64,000 nucleotides of DNA from Hydrogenophaga sp. (GTDB taxonomy: Bacteria; Pseudomonadota; Gammaproteobacteria; Burkholderiales; Burkholderiaceae_C): positions 62,001 through 126,000 of the forward strand of contig NZ_JAHCKL010000004.1 of the NCBI RefSeq assembly GCF_026125785.1, in the 5' to 3' direction. The notes beneath the pieces are model-generated. The model saw only the letters and a list, made by a program, of their open reading frames with translations, did not search any database and had not been told where the DNA came from. The position numbers were made by a program, and so were the translations under genes. Below are positions 19,411 to 29,900 of the stretch, piece after piece; the first letter of the stretch is position 1; every line of letters starts with the position of its first letter.

Positions 19411-20441
19411 AGACCATTCTGCTCACCGGCGGCGCCGGCTACATCGGCAGCCACACCGCACTGGCGCTCATCGCCGCCGGCTTCGAGCCAGTGGTGCTCG
19501 ACAACTTCGCCAACAGCCACCCGGTGGTGCTGGACCGCCTGGCCCGCATTGCCGGACGCCCTCTGGTGCTGGAGCAGGGCGACGTGCTCGACACCGACTG
19601 GCTTCAGGACGTGCTGCGCCGGCACCGGCCGGCTGGCGTGGTTCACTTTGCGGGGGACAAGGCCGTGGGGGAAAGCGTGGCCCAACCGCTGAAGTATTTC
19701 CACAACAACATCAGCGGCGCCGTCAGCCTGCTGCGAGCGATGGAGGCGGCGCACGCCGAAGACCCGACGACAGCGCCCACGCTGGTCTTCTCCAGCAGCG
19801 CCACCGTCTACGGCGATCCGGCCAGCGTGCCCATCACGGAAGATTTCCCGCGCAGCCACACCAATCCGTACGGCCACACGAAGCTGGTGATCGAGGACAT
19901 GCTGTACGCGCTCAATGCCGCCCGCCCGGCATGGCGCATGGGTGTGCTGCGCTATTTCAACCCGGTTGGCGCCCATCCCAGCGGCCTGATCGGTGAGGAC
20001 CCCGCAGGCATTCCCAACAACCTCATGCCTTTCGTCGCGCAAGTGGCGGTTGGCCAACGCGAACACCTCAACGTCTTCGGCGACGACTACCCCACGCCAG
20101 ACGGCACCGGCGTGCGCGACTACATCCATGTACAGGATCTGGCCGCGGGCCACGTCGCCGCCATCCGGGCCCTTCTTGACCGGGGTGAGAGCTTCACCGT
20201 CAACCTGGGCACCGGGCGTGGGCACAGTGTGCTGGAAGTGGTGCGCGCCTTCGAGAAGGCCAGCGGCCGCCCCGTTCCCTACCGCATTGCGCCCCGCCGC
20301 CCCGGAGATGTGGCTCAGTGCTGGGCCGATCCGGGACTGGCCCAGCGCCTGCTGGGTTGGCAAGCGAAGCACACGCTGGAGGAGATGTGCACCGACGCGT
20401 GGCGCTGGCAGAGCGGGAACCCTGCCGGCTACCGCAGCTGA
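19407..20441 (+). CDS. galE: UDP-glucose 4-epimerase
   Basis: Interconverts UDP-glucose and UDP-galactose with bound NAD. I start it at the ATG overlapping the manC stop, giving 344 residues. The Rossmann motif ILLTGGAGYIGSHTALAL is at the start. VVHFAGDKAVGESV, the catalytic Ser/Thr in VFSSSATVYGDP and the YxxxK in NPYGHTKLVIEDML follow. RYFNPVGAHPSGLIGEDP and GTGVRDYIHVQDLA are GalE hallmarks. Its stop is 10 bp from the convergent sppA stop. Confidence 0.96.
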   Translation: MKTILLTGGAGYIGSHTALALIAAGFEPVVLDNFANSHPVVLDRLARIAGRPLVLEQGDVLDTDWLQDVLRRHRPAGVVHFAGDKAVGESVAQPLKYFHNNISGAVSLLRAMEAAHAEDPTTAPTLVFSSSATVYGDPASVPITEDFPRSHTNPYGHTKLVIEDMLYALNAARPAWRMGVLRYFNPVGAHPSGLIGEDPAGIPNNLMPFVAQVAVGQREHLNVFGDDYPTPDGTGVRDYIHVQDLAAGHVAAIRALLDRGESFTVNLGTGRGHSVLEVVRAFEKASGRPVPYRIAPRRPGDVAQCWADPGLAQRLLGWQAKHTLEEMCTDAWRWQSGNPAGYRS

Positions 20442-20450
20442 GGCACGCGA

Positions 20451-21428
20451 TCAGCGCAGTTGTACGCCCGCCGCACGGGCCGCAAAGAAGACTCCCTCGC
20501 CCACACTGGCGCCGAAGCGTTTGGCCAGCCGCAGGCCAACGTTCTCGCGCTGCGTGTAGTCCACGATGTCCTCTGCCTTGACGATCTCGCGCGCCACGTA
20601 GTCCAAGCTGCCCAGGCCATCGGCCAGCCCCAGGCTCACCGCCTGCTGCCCATTCCACACCAGGCCGCTGAACGTGTCGGTGGTCTCCTTGAGGCGCTCG
20701 CCTCGACCCTTCTTGACCACGGCAATGAACTGGGCGTGGATCTGGCCCAGCATGCTCTGGATATAGGCCTTCTGCGCCTCGTCCTGAGGACTGAAAGGGT
20801 CCATCATGGCCTTGTTCGCACCGGCGGTCATGAGCCGGCGTTCAATGCCCAGCTTGTCCATCAGACCGGTGAAACCAAAGCCGTCCATGAGCACGCCGAT
20901 GCTGCCGACCAGACTGGCCTTGTCGACGTAGATGTCATCGGCCGCCGCCGCAATGTAGTAGGCGGCCGAGGCGCAGGTTTCCTCCACCACCGCATACACC
21001 TTCTTCTGGTGCAGGCCCTTGAGGCGGGTGAGCTCATCGTTGATGATGCCTGCCTGCACCGGGCTGCCGCCCGGAGAGTTGATGAGCACCACCACCGCCT
21101 GCGCTCCAGCGTCCTCGAATGCCGAGCGCAGGGCGGGAATCACATACTCGGCGCTGGCCTCGGCGCCCGAGGCGATTTCGCCCTTGATTTCCACCACCGC
21201 GGTATGCGGTTTGCTGACCGACGTGGTCGCCATGTTGGCGCTGTACACCATCCAGGCGATCGCACCCAGCAGCACCAGCCACAACAGGCGGAAAAAGATC
21301 TTCCATCGGCGCGCGGATTGCTGCTCGCGAATGGTGGCGAACACCAGCTTTTCGATCGTCTCGCGTTCCCACACACCTTTGGCGGCGCGCGGGGCATCGG
21401 GGATCAGGGGATCGTCGTTCATGGTCAC
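20451..21428 (-). CDS. sppA: S49 family signal peptide peptidase
   Basis: Inner-membrane peptidase that degrades cleaved signal peptides; the short form has 325 residues. One membrane helix lies at about 42-62 (IFFRLLWLVLLGAIAWMVY). The protease core shows EIKGEIASGAEASAEYV and VVLINSPGGSPVQAG. The nucleophile serine lies in ETCASAAYYIAAAADDIYVDKASLVGSIGV, and the general-base lysine is the K within the same DKASLVGSIGV stretch. The family has both short (SohB/SppA36-like) and long forms; this is the short one. It is followed by a Rieske protein gene 6 bp away in the same direction of transcription, upstream of it. Confidence 0.93.
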   Translation of the reverse strand: MTMNDDPLIPDAPRAAKGVWERETIEKLVFATIREQQSARRWKIFFRLLWLVLLGAIAWMVYSANMATTSVSKPHTAVVEIKGEIASGAEASAEYVIPALRSAFEDAGAQAVVVLINSPGGSPVQAGIINDELTRLKGLHQKKVYAVVEETCASAAYYIAAAADDIYVDKASLVGSIGVLMDGFGFTGLMDKLGIERRLMTAGANKAMMDPFSPQDEAQKAYIQSMLGQIHAQFIAVVKKGRGERLKETTDTFSGLVWNGQQAVSLGLADGLGSLDYVAREIVKAEDIVDYTQRENVGLRLAKRFGASVGEGVFFAARAAGVQLR

Positions 21429-21434
21429 GGGCTC

Positions 21435-21815
21435 TCAGAATTCAACAGGTTTGAGGTGGTATTGTGACCGCCAGTGGACCACGCCATCGCGCTCCACCAG
21501 TTCGATCTTGAACAGGCCTCCACGGCATGGGCCGCCCCGGCAGGCGCCCGTATCGGGCTCGTAGACAGCGCCGTGCGTGGCACACAGCAACCAGCGCCCC
21601 GAGTCATCGAAGAAGCGGTCGGGCTGCCAGTCCATTTCCATGGCCACATGGGCGCAGCGGTTGAGGTAGGCGTGCACCTGCCCATGGAAGCGGATGGCAA
21701 AGGCGCGGCAGGTCTGGCCAGCGTAGTTGACGTCGAAGGACACGGCACGCCCACCGTCAACGAGGTCACGGCTGTTGCACAAGGCATGGATGGGATCTTC
21801 GCCAAGACGGTCCAT
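21435..21815 (-). CDS. Small Rieske [2Fe-2S] protein
   Basis: A 126-residue soluble Rieske-type ferredoxin. The cluster ligands are visible as CAH (in LNRCAHVAMEMDW) and CATH (in WLLCATHGAVYEPDTGAC), with 15-20 residues between them. The two extra cysteines in TGACRGGPCRGG follow immediately. There is no membrane helix or oxygenase domain, so it is an electron carrier or an assembly-type Rieske protein rather than a bc1 subunit. Its partner is not evident. It sits between the HAD phosphatase and sppA, a grouping I associate with Burkholderiales, and could be co-transcribed with both. Confidence 0.88.
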   Translation of the reverse strand: MDRLGEDPIHALCNSRDLVDGGRAVSFDVNYAGQTCRAFAIRFHGQVHAYLNRCAHVAMEMDWQPDRFFDDSGRWLLCATHGAVYEPDTGACRGGPCRGGLFKIELVERDGVVHWRSQYHLKPVEF

Positions 21816-21830
21816 GGTGACTCCTGTTGC

Positions 21831-22490
21831 TCAGGCATTGGCATCCAGCCAGTCGTGCAGTTCCTGCACAGAGTGGGCCACGTGCAAGGGCCCCAGCGCC
21901 CCGAAGGACGCGGGCTCATGCGCGCCGTAGCTCACGCCCAGGCTGGCGCAGCCTGCGTTTCGCGCCATCTGCAGGTCGTGCGTGGTGTCACCGATCATGA
22001 GCGTGCGCTGCGGTGACACGCCGAATTCGCGCATGAGTTCGTGCAGCATGCGCGGGTCCGGCTTGCCGGCTGTCTCGTCCGCCGTGCGCGAACTGTCGAA
22101 CACCCCTTGCAACGCTTGGGTTCGCAGGACTTCATCGAGACCGGCGCGGTTTTTCCCGGTAGCCACCGCCAGCCAGTGCTGACGTTCCCGGAGGGTGGCC
22201 AGCAGCGGGAGCACGCCATCGAACAGACTGAGGTCGTTCTGGTGCGCCGTGTAGTGGAAGCGGAAGCGCTCACCCAGCAGCGGGTAGCGTTCGCTGGGCA
22301 CGTCCGGCGCCGCATGTGCCAGGGCCTGCATCAATCCCATGCCAATCACGTAGCTGGCGGCCTCGCGGCTGGGCGGCGTGCCGCCCACGTCCGCCACCGA
22401 CAGCTGGATGCAGTGCGCTATCACGGCCGTGGAATCGAACAGGGTGCCGTCCCAGTCGAAGGCGATGAGGTCAAAACGGCGTGTTCGCAT
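21831..22490 (-). CDS. HAD hydrolase, phosphoglycolate-phosphatase-like
   Basis: A 219-residue haloacid-dehalogenase-type phosphatase. I start it at the ATG at 22490, just after the fghA stop. A longer frame would overlap fghA. Motif I is FDWDGTLFDS with both aspartates. A cap domain follows. Motif II/III region LAVATGKNRAGLDEVL and motif IV region GKPDPRMLHELMREFGVSPQRTLMIGDTTHDLQMARNAG complete the fold. It is most like Gph-type phosphatases, or those often found beside rluC, but the substrate cannot be read from the sequence. Confidence 0.9.
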   Translation of the reverse strand: MRTRRFDLIAFDWDGTLFDSTAVIAHCIQLSVADVGGTPPSREAASYVIGMGLMQALAHAAPDVPSERYPLLGERFRFHYTAHQNDLSLFDGVLPLLATLRERQHWLAVATGKNRAGLDEVLRTQALQGVFDSSRTADETAGKPDPRMLHELMREFGVSPQRTLMIGDTTHDLQMARNAGCASLGVSYGAHEPASFGALGPLHVAHSVQELHDWLDANA

Positions 22491-22494
22491 GGTG

Positions 22495-23346
22495 TCAGGC
22501 GGCTGCGAGTGCGCGCGCATGGTGGCGCAGATGGTCTTCGACGAAGCTGGCGATGAAGTAGTACCCGTGGTCGTAGCCTTCATGGCGGCGCAGGGTGAGC
22601 GGCTGGCCAGCGGCAGCACAGGCGGCCTCGAACAGATGCGGGTGCAGTTGGCTGACCAGGAACTGATCCGCCATACCCTGGTCGATCAGCAGCGGTGGCG
22701 CGCGGTGCCCTGCTTTCACCAGCTCGGTGGCGTCGTGTGCCGCCCAGGTCTTCCTGTCGTTTCCGAGGTAACCCGAGAAGGCTTTTTCTCCCCAGGCGCA
22801 TTGCATGGGCGCAGCGATCGGCGCAAAGGCCGAGACGCTCTGGAACAGACCAGGATGGCGCAACGCCAGCGTCAGCGCGCCGTGGCCTCCCATGGAATGG
22901 CCGAACACGCCGACGCGGTCGGCGCGGGCCGGGAAATGCGCCAGCACCAGCGTACGCAACTCCTGCGTGACCCAACTCTCCATGCGGAAATGCCGCGACC
23001 ACGGCGCCATGGTGGCGTCCAAATAAAAGCCCGCGCCATGGCCAAAGTCCCAGGCGGCATTCGCTTCCTCTATACCGGTTTCACGCGGACTGGTGTCGGG
23101 CGTAACCAGCATGAGCCCGAGCTCGGCAGCCACGCGCTGAGCCCCGGCCTTGATGGCGAAGGTCTCCTCGGTACAGGTCAGGCCTGCGAGGTAGAAGAGC
23201 ACTGGAACCGGCCCTTGCGCGGCCTGTGGCGGCACGAACACGCCGAACTTCATGGGCAGGCCGATCTCGGAGGCGTCGTGCCGGTAGAAGCCTTGTATGC
23301 CCCCGAAGCAGCGGTGAGATGACAGGGTGGTGAGGCTTCGGCTCAT
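22495..23346 (-). CDS. fghA: S-formylglutathione hydrolase
   Basis: Hydrolyses S-formylglutathione to glutathione and formate, the second step of glutathione-dependent formaldehyde oxidation. It has 283 residues as usual for the family. The esterase-D pattern is seen: VLFYLAGLTCTEETFAIKAGAQR, the nucleophile Ser in FGHSMGGHGALTLAL, and the His in RRHEGYDHGYYFIASFVEDHL. It shares its ATG with the stop of the alpha/beta hydrolase gene (ATGA) and lies two genes downstream of frmA. Confidence 0.96.
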   Translation of the reverse strand: MSRSLTTLSSHRCFGGIQGFYRHDASEIGLPMKFGVFVPPQAAQGPVPVLFYLAGLTCTEETFAIKAGAQRVAAELGLMLVTPDTSPRETGIEEANAAWDFGHGAGFYLDATMAPWSRHFRMESWVTQELRTLVLAHFPARADRVGVFGHSMGGHGALTLALRHPGLFQSVSAFAPIAAPMQCAWGEKAFSGYLGNDRKTWAAHDATELVKAGHRAPPLLIDQGMADQFLVSQLHPHLFEAACAAAGQPLTLRRHEGYDHGYYFIASFVEDHLRHHARALAAA

Positions 23347-24266
23347 GGGTTCGGCTCTGCAGAAAGGACTAGTTCTTTGACCGCGTCGGCAAAGGCGCCA
23401 GGCGCTTCCTGCGGCATGTTGTGCCCCACCCCTGGCACCAGACGGTGCGAGCGCGGGCCGGAGAACCGGTCGGCGTGCACGCTGGCATCCGCCGGTGGGC
23501 GTACGCCGTCGTCCATGCCATCGAACGTGATGGAAGGCACCGTGATCACGGGCTGAGCGGCCAGGCGCCGCTCCATCTGCGCATAGGCGGGGTCACCCGC
23601 TACCAGACCGAAACGATGGCGGTAGGAGTGGATCACCACGTCCACGAAGTCCGGGTTGTCGAAGGCTCGCGCGCTGCGCTCGAAGGTGGCGTCGTCGAAA
23701 TGCCAGGTGGGCGACCACTGCCGCCACAGCAGGCCGCACACATCCCGCCGGTCCGCGGTGAGCGCCGCCCGCCCACGCTCGCTGTGAAAGAAGTACTGGT
23801 ACCAGAGCTTGTGCTCGCGCACGGCGCGCTCAGGCGCCATGGCGCGTGCAATGTTCTGGATGTTGTAGCTGTTGAAGGACACCAGCCCCGCGCAGCGCTC
23901 GGGCCACAGCGCCGCCACCACACAGGCGGCGCGGCCGCCCCAGTCGTATCCAGCCAGCACCGCGCGGGCTATGCCCAGCGCATCCATCAAGGCCAGCAGG
24001 TCTGCCCCCAGCGCGGCCTGCTCGCCGGAGCGCGGCGTGGCTTCGCTGATGAAGCGTGTCGGCCCGTAGCCACGCAGATACGGCACCACCACACGGCAAC
24101 CCGCCGCAGCCAGCCGTGGTGCGACTTCGGCATAAGCGTGGATGTCGTAGGGGAAGCCGTGCATCAGCAGCACCGCGGGCCCGTCGACCGGCCCGGCCTC
24201 CACGTAGCCGATGTCCAGAACGCCGGCACGCACGTGCCGCACAGGGCCCATGGATGGCATGCCCAT
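23343..24266 (-). CDS. Alpha/beta hydrolase, epoxide-hydrolase/dehalogenase-like
   Basis: A 307-residue alpha/beta hydrolase from the ATG at 24266; ATGs at 24260 and 24251 are alternatives. The oxyanion motif is LLMHGFPYDIHAY. The nucleophile elbow is LAGYDWGGRAAC, with Asp in the nucleophile position as in epoxide hydrolases and haloalkane dehalogenases. The catalytic His is in PGVGHNMPQEAPG. It sits between frmA (6 bp) and fghA (overlapping), which suggests a role linked to formaldehyde-releasing substrates, but that link is inference only. Confidence 0.88.
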   Translation of the reverse strand: MGMPSMGPVRHVRAGVLDIGYVEAGPVDGPAVLLMHGFPYDIHAYAEVAPRLAAAGCRVVVPYLRGYGPTRFISEATPRSGEQAALGADLLALMDALGIARAVLAGYDWGGRAACVVAALWPERCAGLVSFNSYNIQNIARAMAPERAVREHKLWYQYFFHSERGRAALTADRRDVCGLLWRQWSPTWHFDDATFERSARAFDNPDFVDVVIHSYRHRFGLVAGDPAYAQMERRLAAQPVITVPSITFDGMDDGVRPPADASVHADRFSGPRSHRLVPGVGHNMPQEAPGAFADAVKELVLSAEPNP

Positions 24267-24271
24267 CGCGG

Positions 24272-25378
24272 TCAATAGACCACCACACCGCGGATCGATT
24301 CGCCGCGCTTCATGAGGTCGAAGCCCTTGTTGATGTCGGCCAGGGGCATGGTGTGGGTGATCAGGTCGTCGATGTTGATCTTGCCTTCCATGTACCAGTC
24401 GACGATCCTGGGTACGTCGGTGCGTCCACGCGCGCCGCCGAAGGCCGAACCCTCCCACTTGCGGCCGGTCACCAGTTGGAATGGCCGCGTGCTGATCTCG
24501 GCACCGGCTTCGGCCACGCCGATGATGATGCTGCGGCCCCAGCCCTTGTGCGTGCACTCCAGCGCCTGGCGCATCACTTGCGTGTTGCCAATGCATTCGA
24601 AGCTGTAGTCGGCGCCGCCATCGGTGAGCTGCACGATGGCATCGACGACGTTGTCGACCTCCTTCGGGTTGATGAAGTGCGTCATCCCGAACTTGCGTGC
24701 CATGGCCTGACGGGCCGGGTTGATGTCCACGCCGATGATCTTGTCCGCGCCCACCATCTTCGCGCCCTGGATCACATTCAGGCCGATGCCGCCCAGGCCG
24801 AACACCACCACGTTGGCGCCCGCTTCCACCTTGGCGGTAAAGATCACCGCGCCGATACCGGTGGTCACGCCACAGCCGATGTAGCAGACCTTGTCGAACG
24901 GCGCATCCTCCCGGATCTTGGCCAGCGCAATCTCGGGTGCCACGGTGTAATTGCTGAAGGTGCTGGTGCCCATGTAGTGAAAGATGGGTTTGCCATCGAA
25001 GCTGAAGCGGCTCGTCGCATCGGGCATCAGGCCCTTGCCCTGCGTGCCACGGATGAGCTGGCAGAGGTTGGTCTTGCGGCTCAGGCAGAACTTGCACTGG
25101 CGGCATTCGGGCGTATAGAGCGGAATCACATGGTCGCCCTTCTTGAGCGAAGTCACGCCAGGCCCTACGTCCACCACCACGCCGGCACCTTCGTGGCCCA
25201 GGATCGCGGGGAAAATGCCCTCGGGGTCCGCGCCAGAGAGCGTGTAGTAGTCGGTGTGGCAGATACCGGTGGCCTTGATCTCCACCAGCACCTCACCCAG
25301 CCTGGGACCCTGCAGGTCCACGGTTTCGATGGTGAGTGGCTGGCCCGCTTTCCAGGCAACGGCGGCTTGTGTCTTCAT
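24272..25378 (-). CDS. frmA: S-(hydroxymethyl)glutathione dehydrogenase, class III alcohol dehydrogenase
   Basis: Oxidises the formaldehyde-glutathione adduct with NAD. It has 368 residues from the ATG at 25378 (MKTQAAVAWKAGQPL). The catalytic zinc site is GICHTDYYTLSG and LGHEGAGVV. The structural zinc loop is CRQCKFCLSRKTNLC. The nucleotide fold is VFGLGGIGLNVIQGAKM. GGARGRTDVPRIVDWYM is characteristic of class III. It leads frmA-hydrolase-fghA. Paired GGCGGTT/AACCGCC inverted repeats lie 24-86 bp upstream and may be regulatory. Confidence 0.97.
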   Translation of the reverse strand: MKTQAAVAWKAGQPLTIETVDLQGPRLGEVLVEIKATGICHTDYYTLSGADPEGIFPAILGHEGAGVVVDVGPGVTSLKKGDHVIPLYTPECRQCKFCLSRKTNLCQLIRGTQGKGLMPDATSRFSFDGKPIFHYMGTSTFSNYTVAPEIALAKIREDAPFDKVCYIGCGVTTGIGAVIFTAKVEAGANVVVFGLGGIGLNVIQGAKMVGADKIIGVDINPARQAMARKFGMTHFINPKEVDNVVDAIVQLTDGGADYSFECIGNTQVMRQALECTHKGWGRSIIIGVAEAGAEISTRPFQLVTGRKWEGSAFGGARGRTDVPRIVDWYMEGKINIDDLITHTMPLADINKGFDLMKRGESIRGVVVY

Positions 25379-25401
25379 GGGTTCTCGGTGTGGAAGGTGG
25401 C

Positions 25402-25464
25402 GGCGGTTCCGCGTTCGCAAACCGCCAGACACGCAATCTGGACAAGGCGGTTTTCACAACCGCC
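25402..25464. repeat. Two GGCGGTT...AACCGCC inverted repeats upstream of frmA
   Basis: GGCGGTT (25402-25408) pairs with AACCGCC (25420-25426). The same arms recur closer together at 25446-25452 and 25458-25464. Each right arm is followed by AG, so AACCGCCAG is also a direct repeat 38 bp apart. Neither hairpin is followed by a T run, so operators are more likely than terminators. Confidence 0.45.
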
Positions 25465-25478
25465 AGCGAACCCTGAGT

Positions 25479-25982
25479 CTACCCCGCAGCGTCCCCTGCG
25501 CCGATGGAATCCACACCGTTGCCATAGAGCGCCAGCGCCTCAAACAGCACACGGGACGCCGGCTCTCCCACCTGTTCGCGAAGTTCCCTCTCCGCCTTGC
25601 GCAACGCGCGGCCAAACGCCGCCAGCCACAGACGGCCAGCCGGCGTGAAATGCACGATGCGGGCGCGGCGGTCGGCCGGGTCGGCCTCGCGCACCACCAA
25701 ACCCAGCACTTCGCACTGGTCGATGAGCTCGGTCATGGCCGCATTGGTCATGGCGGCGCGTCGTGCCAGCACGGTGATGCGCGTGCCGCCCAGGTCGAGA
25801 TGGCGCGTGAGGTGGATGTGCGGCAGGCGTGTCTGCGCGTGCCCGGACTGCACCATCAGCGCCAGCACGCGCGACTCGAACTGCGCCAGGGCATTGCCCA
25901 GGATACGGCCGGCGTTGTGCCTGCGCCAGGCATCTGCGGTGCGCTGCGGACTGGACTTGCGGGGGGTTTTCGATACACTCAA
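25479..25982 (-). CDS. MarR family transcriptional regulator
   Basis: A winged-helix regulator of about 167 residues. No ATG fits; the best start is TTG at 25982 (LSVSKTPRKS), because further upstream the frame runs into the divergent monooxygenase gene. The DNA-binding part shows ITVLARRAAMTNAAMTELIDQCEVLGLVVREADPADRRARIVHFTPAGR, the MarR recognition helix followed by the DRR wing. It is divergent from the flavin monooxygenase 28 bp away, so it probably controls that gene from the shared promoter, where GGTTACC lies at 25991-25997. Confidence 0.85.
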   Translation of the reverse strand: MSVSKTPRKSSPQRTADAWRRHNAGRILGNALAQFESRVLALMVQSGHAQTRLPHIHLTRHLDLGGTRITVLARRAAMTNAAMTELIDQCEVLGLVVREADPADRRARIVHFTPAGRLWLAAFGRALRKAERELREQVGEPASRVLFEALALYGNGVDSIGAGDAAG

Positions 25983-26010
25983 GATACTTTGGTTACCTAA
26001 GCAATTCCCA

Positions 26011-27700
<1,690 letters not shown>

Positions 27701-27708
<8 letters not shown>

Positions 27709-28900
27709 GCTTGGCCCCGCTCTTGAACCACTGACCGATCAAGGCCCGTTCTTCTTCGGTGATGCCGGTGGCGTTGTTCATGGGCATCAGGCGCTGCACC
27801 ACCACCTGCTGATACACCGTTTGCGCGTGCTGCGCAACGGCCTCGGGCGAGTCCAGGCGCACGTTCTTGGACTGCAGCGCGGCACCGTGGCACATCACGC
27901 AGCGTTGCTCCAGCACGGGCTTGAGCTCGGCATAGCCCACGCTCTGCGGTGCGGCAGCCACTGGTGCACTGGGCGCGGGCCTGAGCCAGGCGATGAGGGC
28001 CAGCAGCACCACCACCCCCACGGCCGCATAGGGCCAGGGATGCGCATTGCGGCCGAGCTTGTGGCCATGGCGCATGACAAAGAACTGCCGGATGGCCGCA
28101 CCTGCAAACATCATGCCGATGAGGATCGCCCAGTTGTACGGATGGGCATAGGTGAAGCTGTAGTGGTTGCTGAGCATCGCAAACAGAACCGGCAGCGTGA
28201 AGTAGGTGTTGTGCACGCTGCGCTGCTTGCCGCGCTGGCCATGGATCGGGTCCACCGGTCGCCCGGCCTTGAGGTCGGCCACCACCGTGCGCTGCCCCGG
28301 AATGATCCAGAAGAACACATTGGCACTCATGGCGGTGGCGATCATCGCGCCCATCAGCAGGAAGGCGGCCCGGCCCGCAAACAACTGGGTAGCCAGCCAG
28401 GCCGCCACGCACACCAGCAGCAGCACCAGTGCACCGACCTTCGCGTCTCCATTCTTCGTCTGGCCCAGCGTGCGGCAGATGGCGTCGTACAGCAGCCAGA
28501 ACACCACCAGGAAGGCCAGGGCCGCCGAGATCGCAGCGGCCGGGCTCCAGTCCATCACCTTGGGATCGATGAGGTAGACGCTGGGGCTCCAGAGATAAGA
28601 CACCAGGAACAGCGCGAAACCGGACAACCAGGTGGAGTAGCTCTCCCAATAGAACCAATGCAGGTGATCCGGCAGCTTGGGTGGAGAGACGGCGAACTTC
28701 ACCGGATGGTAGAAGCCGCCGCCGTGCACGGCCCAGAGCTCACCCGTCACGCCATCCTTCTTCAAGGACTCGTCCTGCGGCGGCGTGAGGCTGCTGTCCA
28801 GGAAGACAAAGTAGAAAGAAGAACCGATCCAGGCGATGGCCACGATCACATGCAGCCAGCGCAACAGCAGATTCGCCCAATCCAGCAGATAAGTTTCCAT
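27701..28900 (-). CDS. puuD: Urate hydroxylase PuuD, membrane urate oxidase with cytochrome c domain
   Basis: Converts urate to 5-hydroxyisourate and passes electrons to the respiratory chain. Of 399 residues, the N-terminal part has about eight membrane helices (residues about 10-300), starting WANLLLRWLHVIVAIAWIGSSFYFVFLD. HGGGFYHPVKF and HWFYWESYSTWLSGF follow, both PuuD hallmarks. The C-terminal about 80 residues are a cytochrome c domain with the haem motif CVMCH. The operator-overlapped promoter at 29015-29044 lies upstream and suggests control by the local GntR protein. Confidence 0.94.
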
Positions 28901-29014
28901 GGCACCTCAAGGCAAGGTCAGAACTTGCGACTCACCACCGCGGGCGCTCTGAGTCGTGTGAGGGCCGCGTATGAGTGCTGCTGGCAACACCCGCTCCGCT
29001 GCGACCGATTCCAG

Positions 29015-29044
29015 AAAGTGTATACACTTTTTGAGAACATTCAA
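29015..29044 (-). promoter_or_regulatory. puuD promoter with GntR-type operator
   Basis: AAAGTGTATACACTTT at 29015-29030 is a perfect 16-bp palindrome. On the minus strand a -35 TTGAAT (29039-29044), a 16-bp spacer and a -10 TACACT (29017-29022) can be read, so the palindrome covers the -10 and would block polymerase. The same 16-mer recurs in front of gntR/uraH. Confidence 0.75.
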
Positions 29045-29883
29045 GACCCGATAACCCTGGGCAAACCCGCCCCGCTTTCAAGCAACAACTGCGCCACGAC
29101 CGACGCCGCGATAACGGCGGGCTCCTTGCCCGTGATGCCTGGCAGCCCGATGGGACAGGTGACGCGCTGAAGGGCCTCTTCGCTGAAACCGCGCTGCCGC
29201 AGCCGGCTGCGGAAGGTGGCCCATTTGGTGCGGCTGCCGATGAGGCCGATGAAACCCAGGTCCTCCTGCTCATGCACTCGCCGCAGGCAGGTTGCGACGA
29301 TGTCCAGATCCTCCGCATGGGAGAAGCTCATGATGAGCACGGCACTGCCTGAGGCCAACTCACGCACCGCGGACTGCACCGGGTCGGAGTGCTCGGTCCG
29401 GACGTGCGCGGGCAGATCCGATGGAAACACTTCGTCGCGGCTGTCGATCCAGGTCACATCGAAAGGCAGGGGTGCCAGCGCCCGCACGATGGCGCAGCCC
29501 ACATGACCACCACCAAACAGCGCCAGAGGCCGATGACGTGCACGCAGGCGCTGGCGCAAAGCATCGGCCTGCGATGCATCGACACGCTCGAACGACAGCA
29601 CCAAGGCGCCGCCGCAGCATTGCCCCAGGCTAGGGCCAAGGACGACCTCCTGCCGCCATGCCGACGGCGCGGCGCCCGCCAGCGCCTCGCGGGCCTGCCG
29701 CATGGCCTCCCACTCCAGATGTCCGCCGCCTATCGTGCCGACCACGCCGCCCGTCGATGCCGCGAAAACCGCCATCCAGGCCCCCGGTTCGCGCGGCACA
29801 GACCCTCGCGCCTCAGCCACCACCACCAGCACCGCCGGCGCCGATTGCAGACGCAGTAAAAAGGATTCAAGCTCTGCGGACAT
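29041..29883 (-). CDS. xdhC: Xanthine dehydrogenase accessory protein XdhC
   Basis: Inserts or sulfurates the molybdenum cofactor of xanthine dehydrogenase. It has 280 residues from the ATG at 29883 (MSAELESFLLRLQ); a TTG at 29901 would add six. The N-terminal XdhC/CoxI domain shows VVVAEARGSVPREPGAWMAV and GTIGGGHLEWEAM. The C-terminal Rossmann domain shows LALFGGGHVGCAIVRAL and LGFIGLIGSRTKWATFRSRL. The catalytic subunits xdhA and xdhB are not in the window, which is unusual because xdhC normally ends the xdhABC operon. It is followed by puuD. Confidence 0.92.
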   Translation of the reverse strand: MSAELESFLLRLQSAPAVLVVVAEARGSVPREPGAWMAVFAASTGGVVGTIGGGHLEWEAMRQAREALAGAAPSAWRQEVVLGPSLGQCCGGALVLSFERVDASQADALRQRLRARHRPLALFGGGHVGCAIVRALAPLPFDVTWIDSRDEVFPSDLPAHVRTEHSDPVQSAVRELASGSAVLIMSFSHAEDLDIVATCLRRVHEQEDLGFIGLIGSRTKWATFRSRLRQRGFSEEALQRVTCPIGLPGITGKEPAVIAASVVAQLLLESGAGLPRVIGS

Positions 29884-29900
29884 CTGTGGCGCGCACGTCA

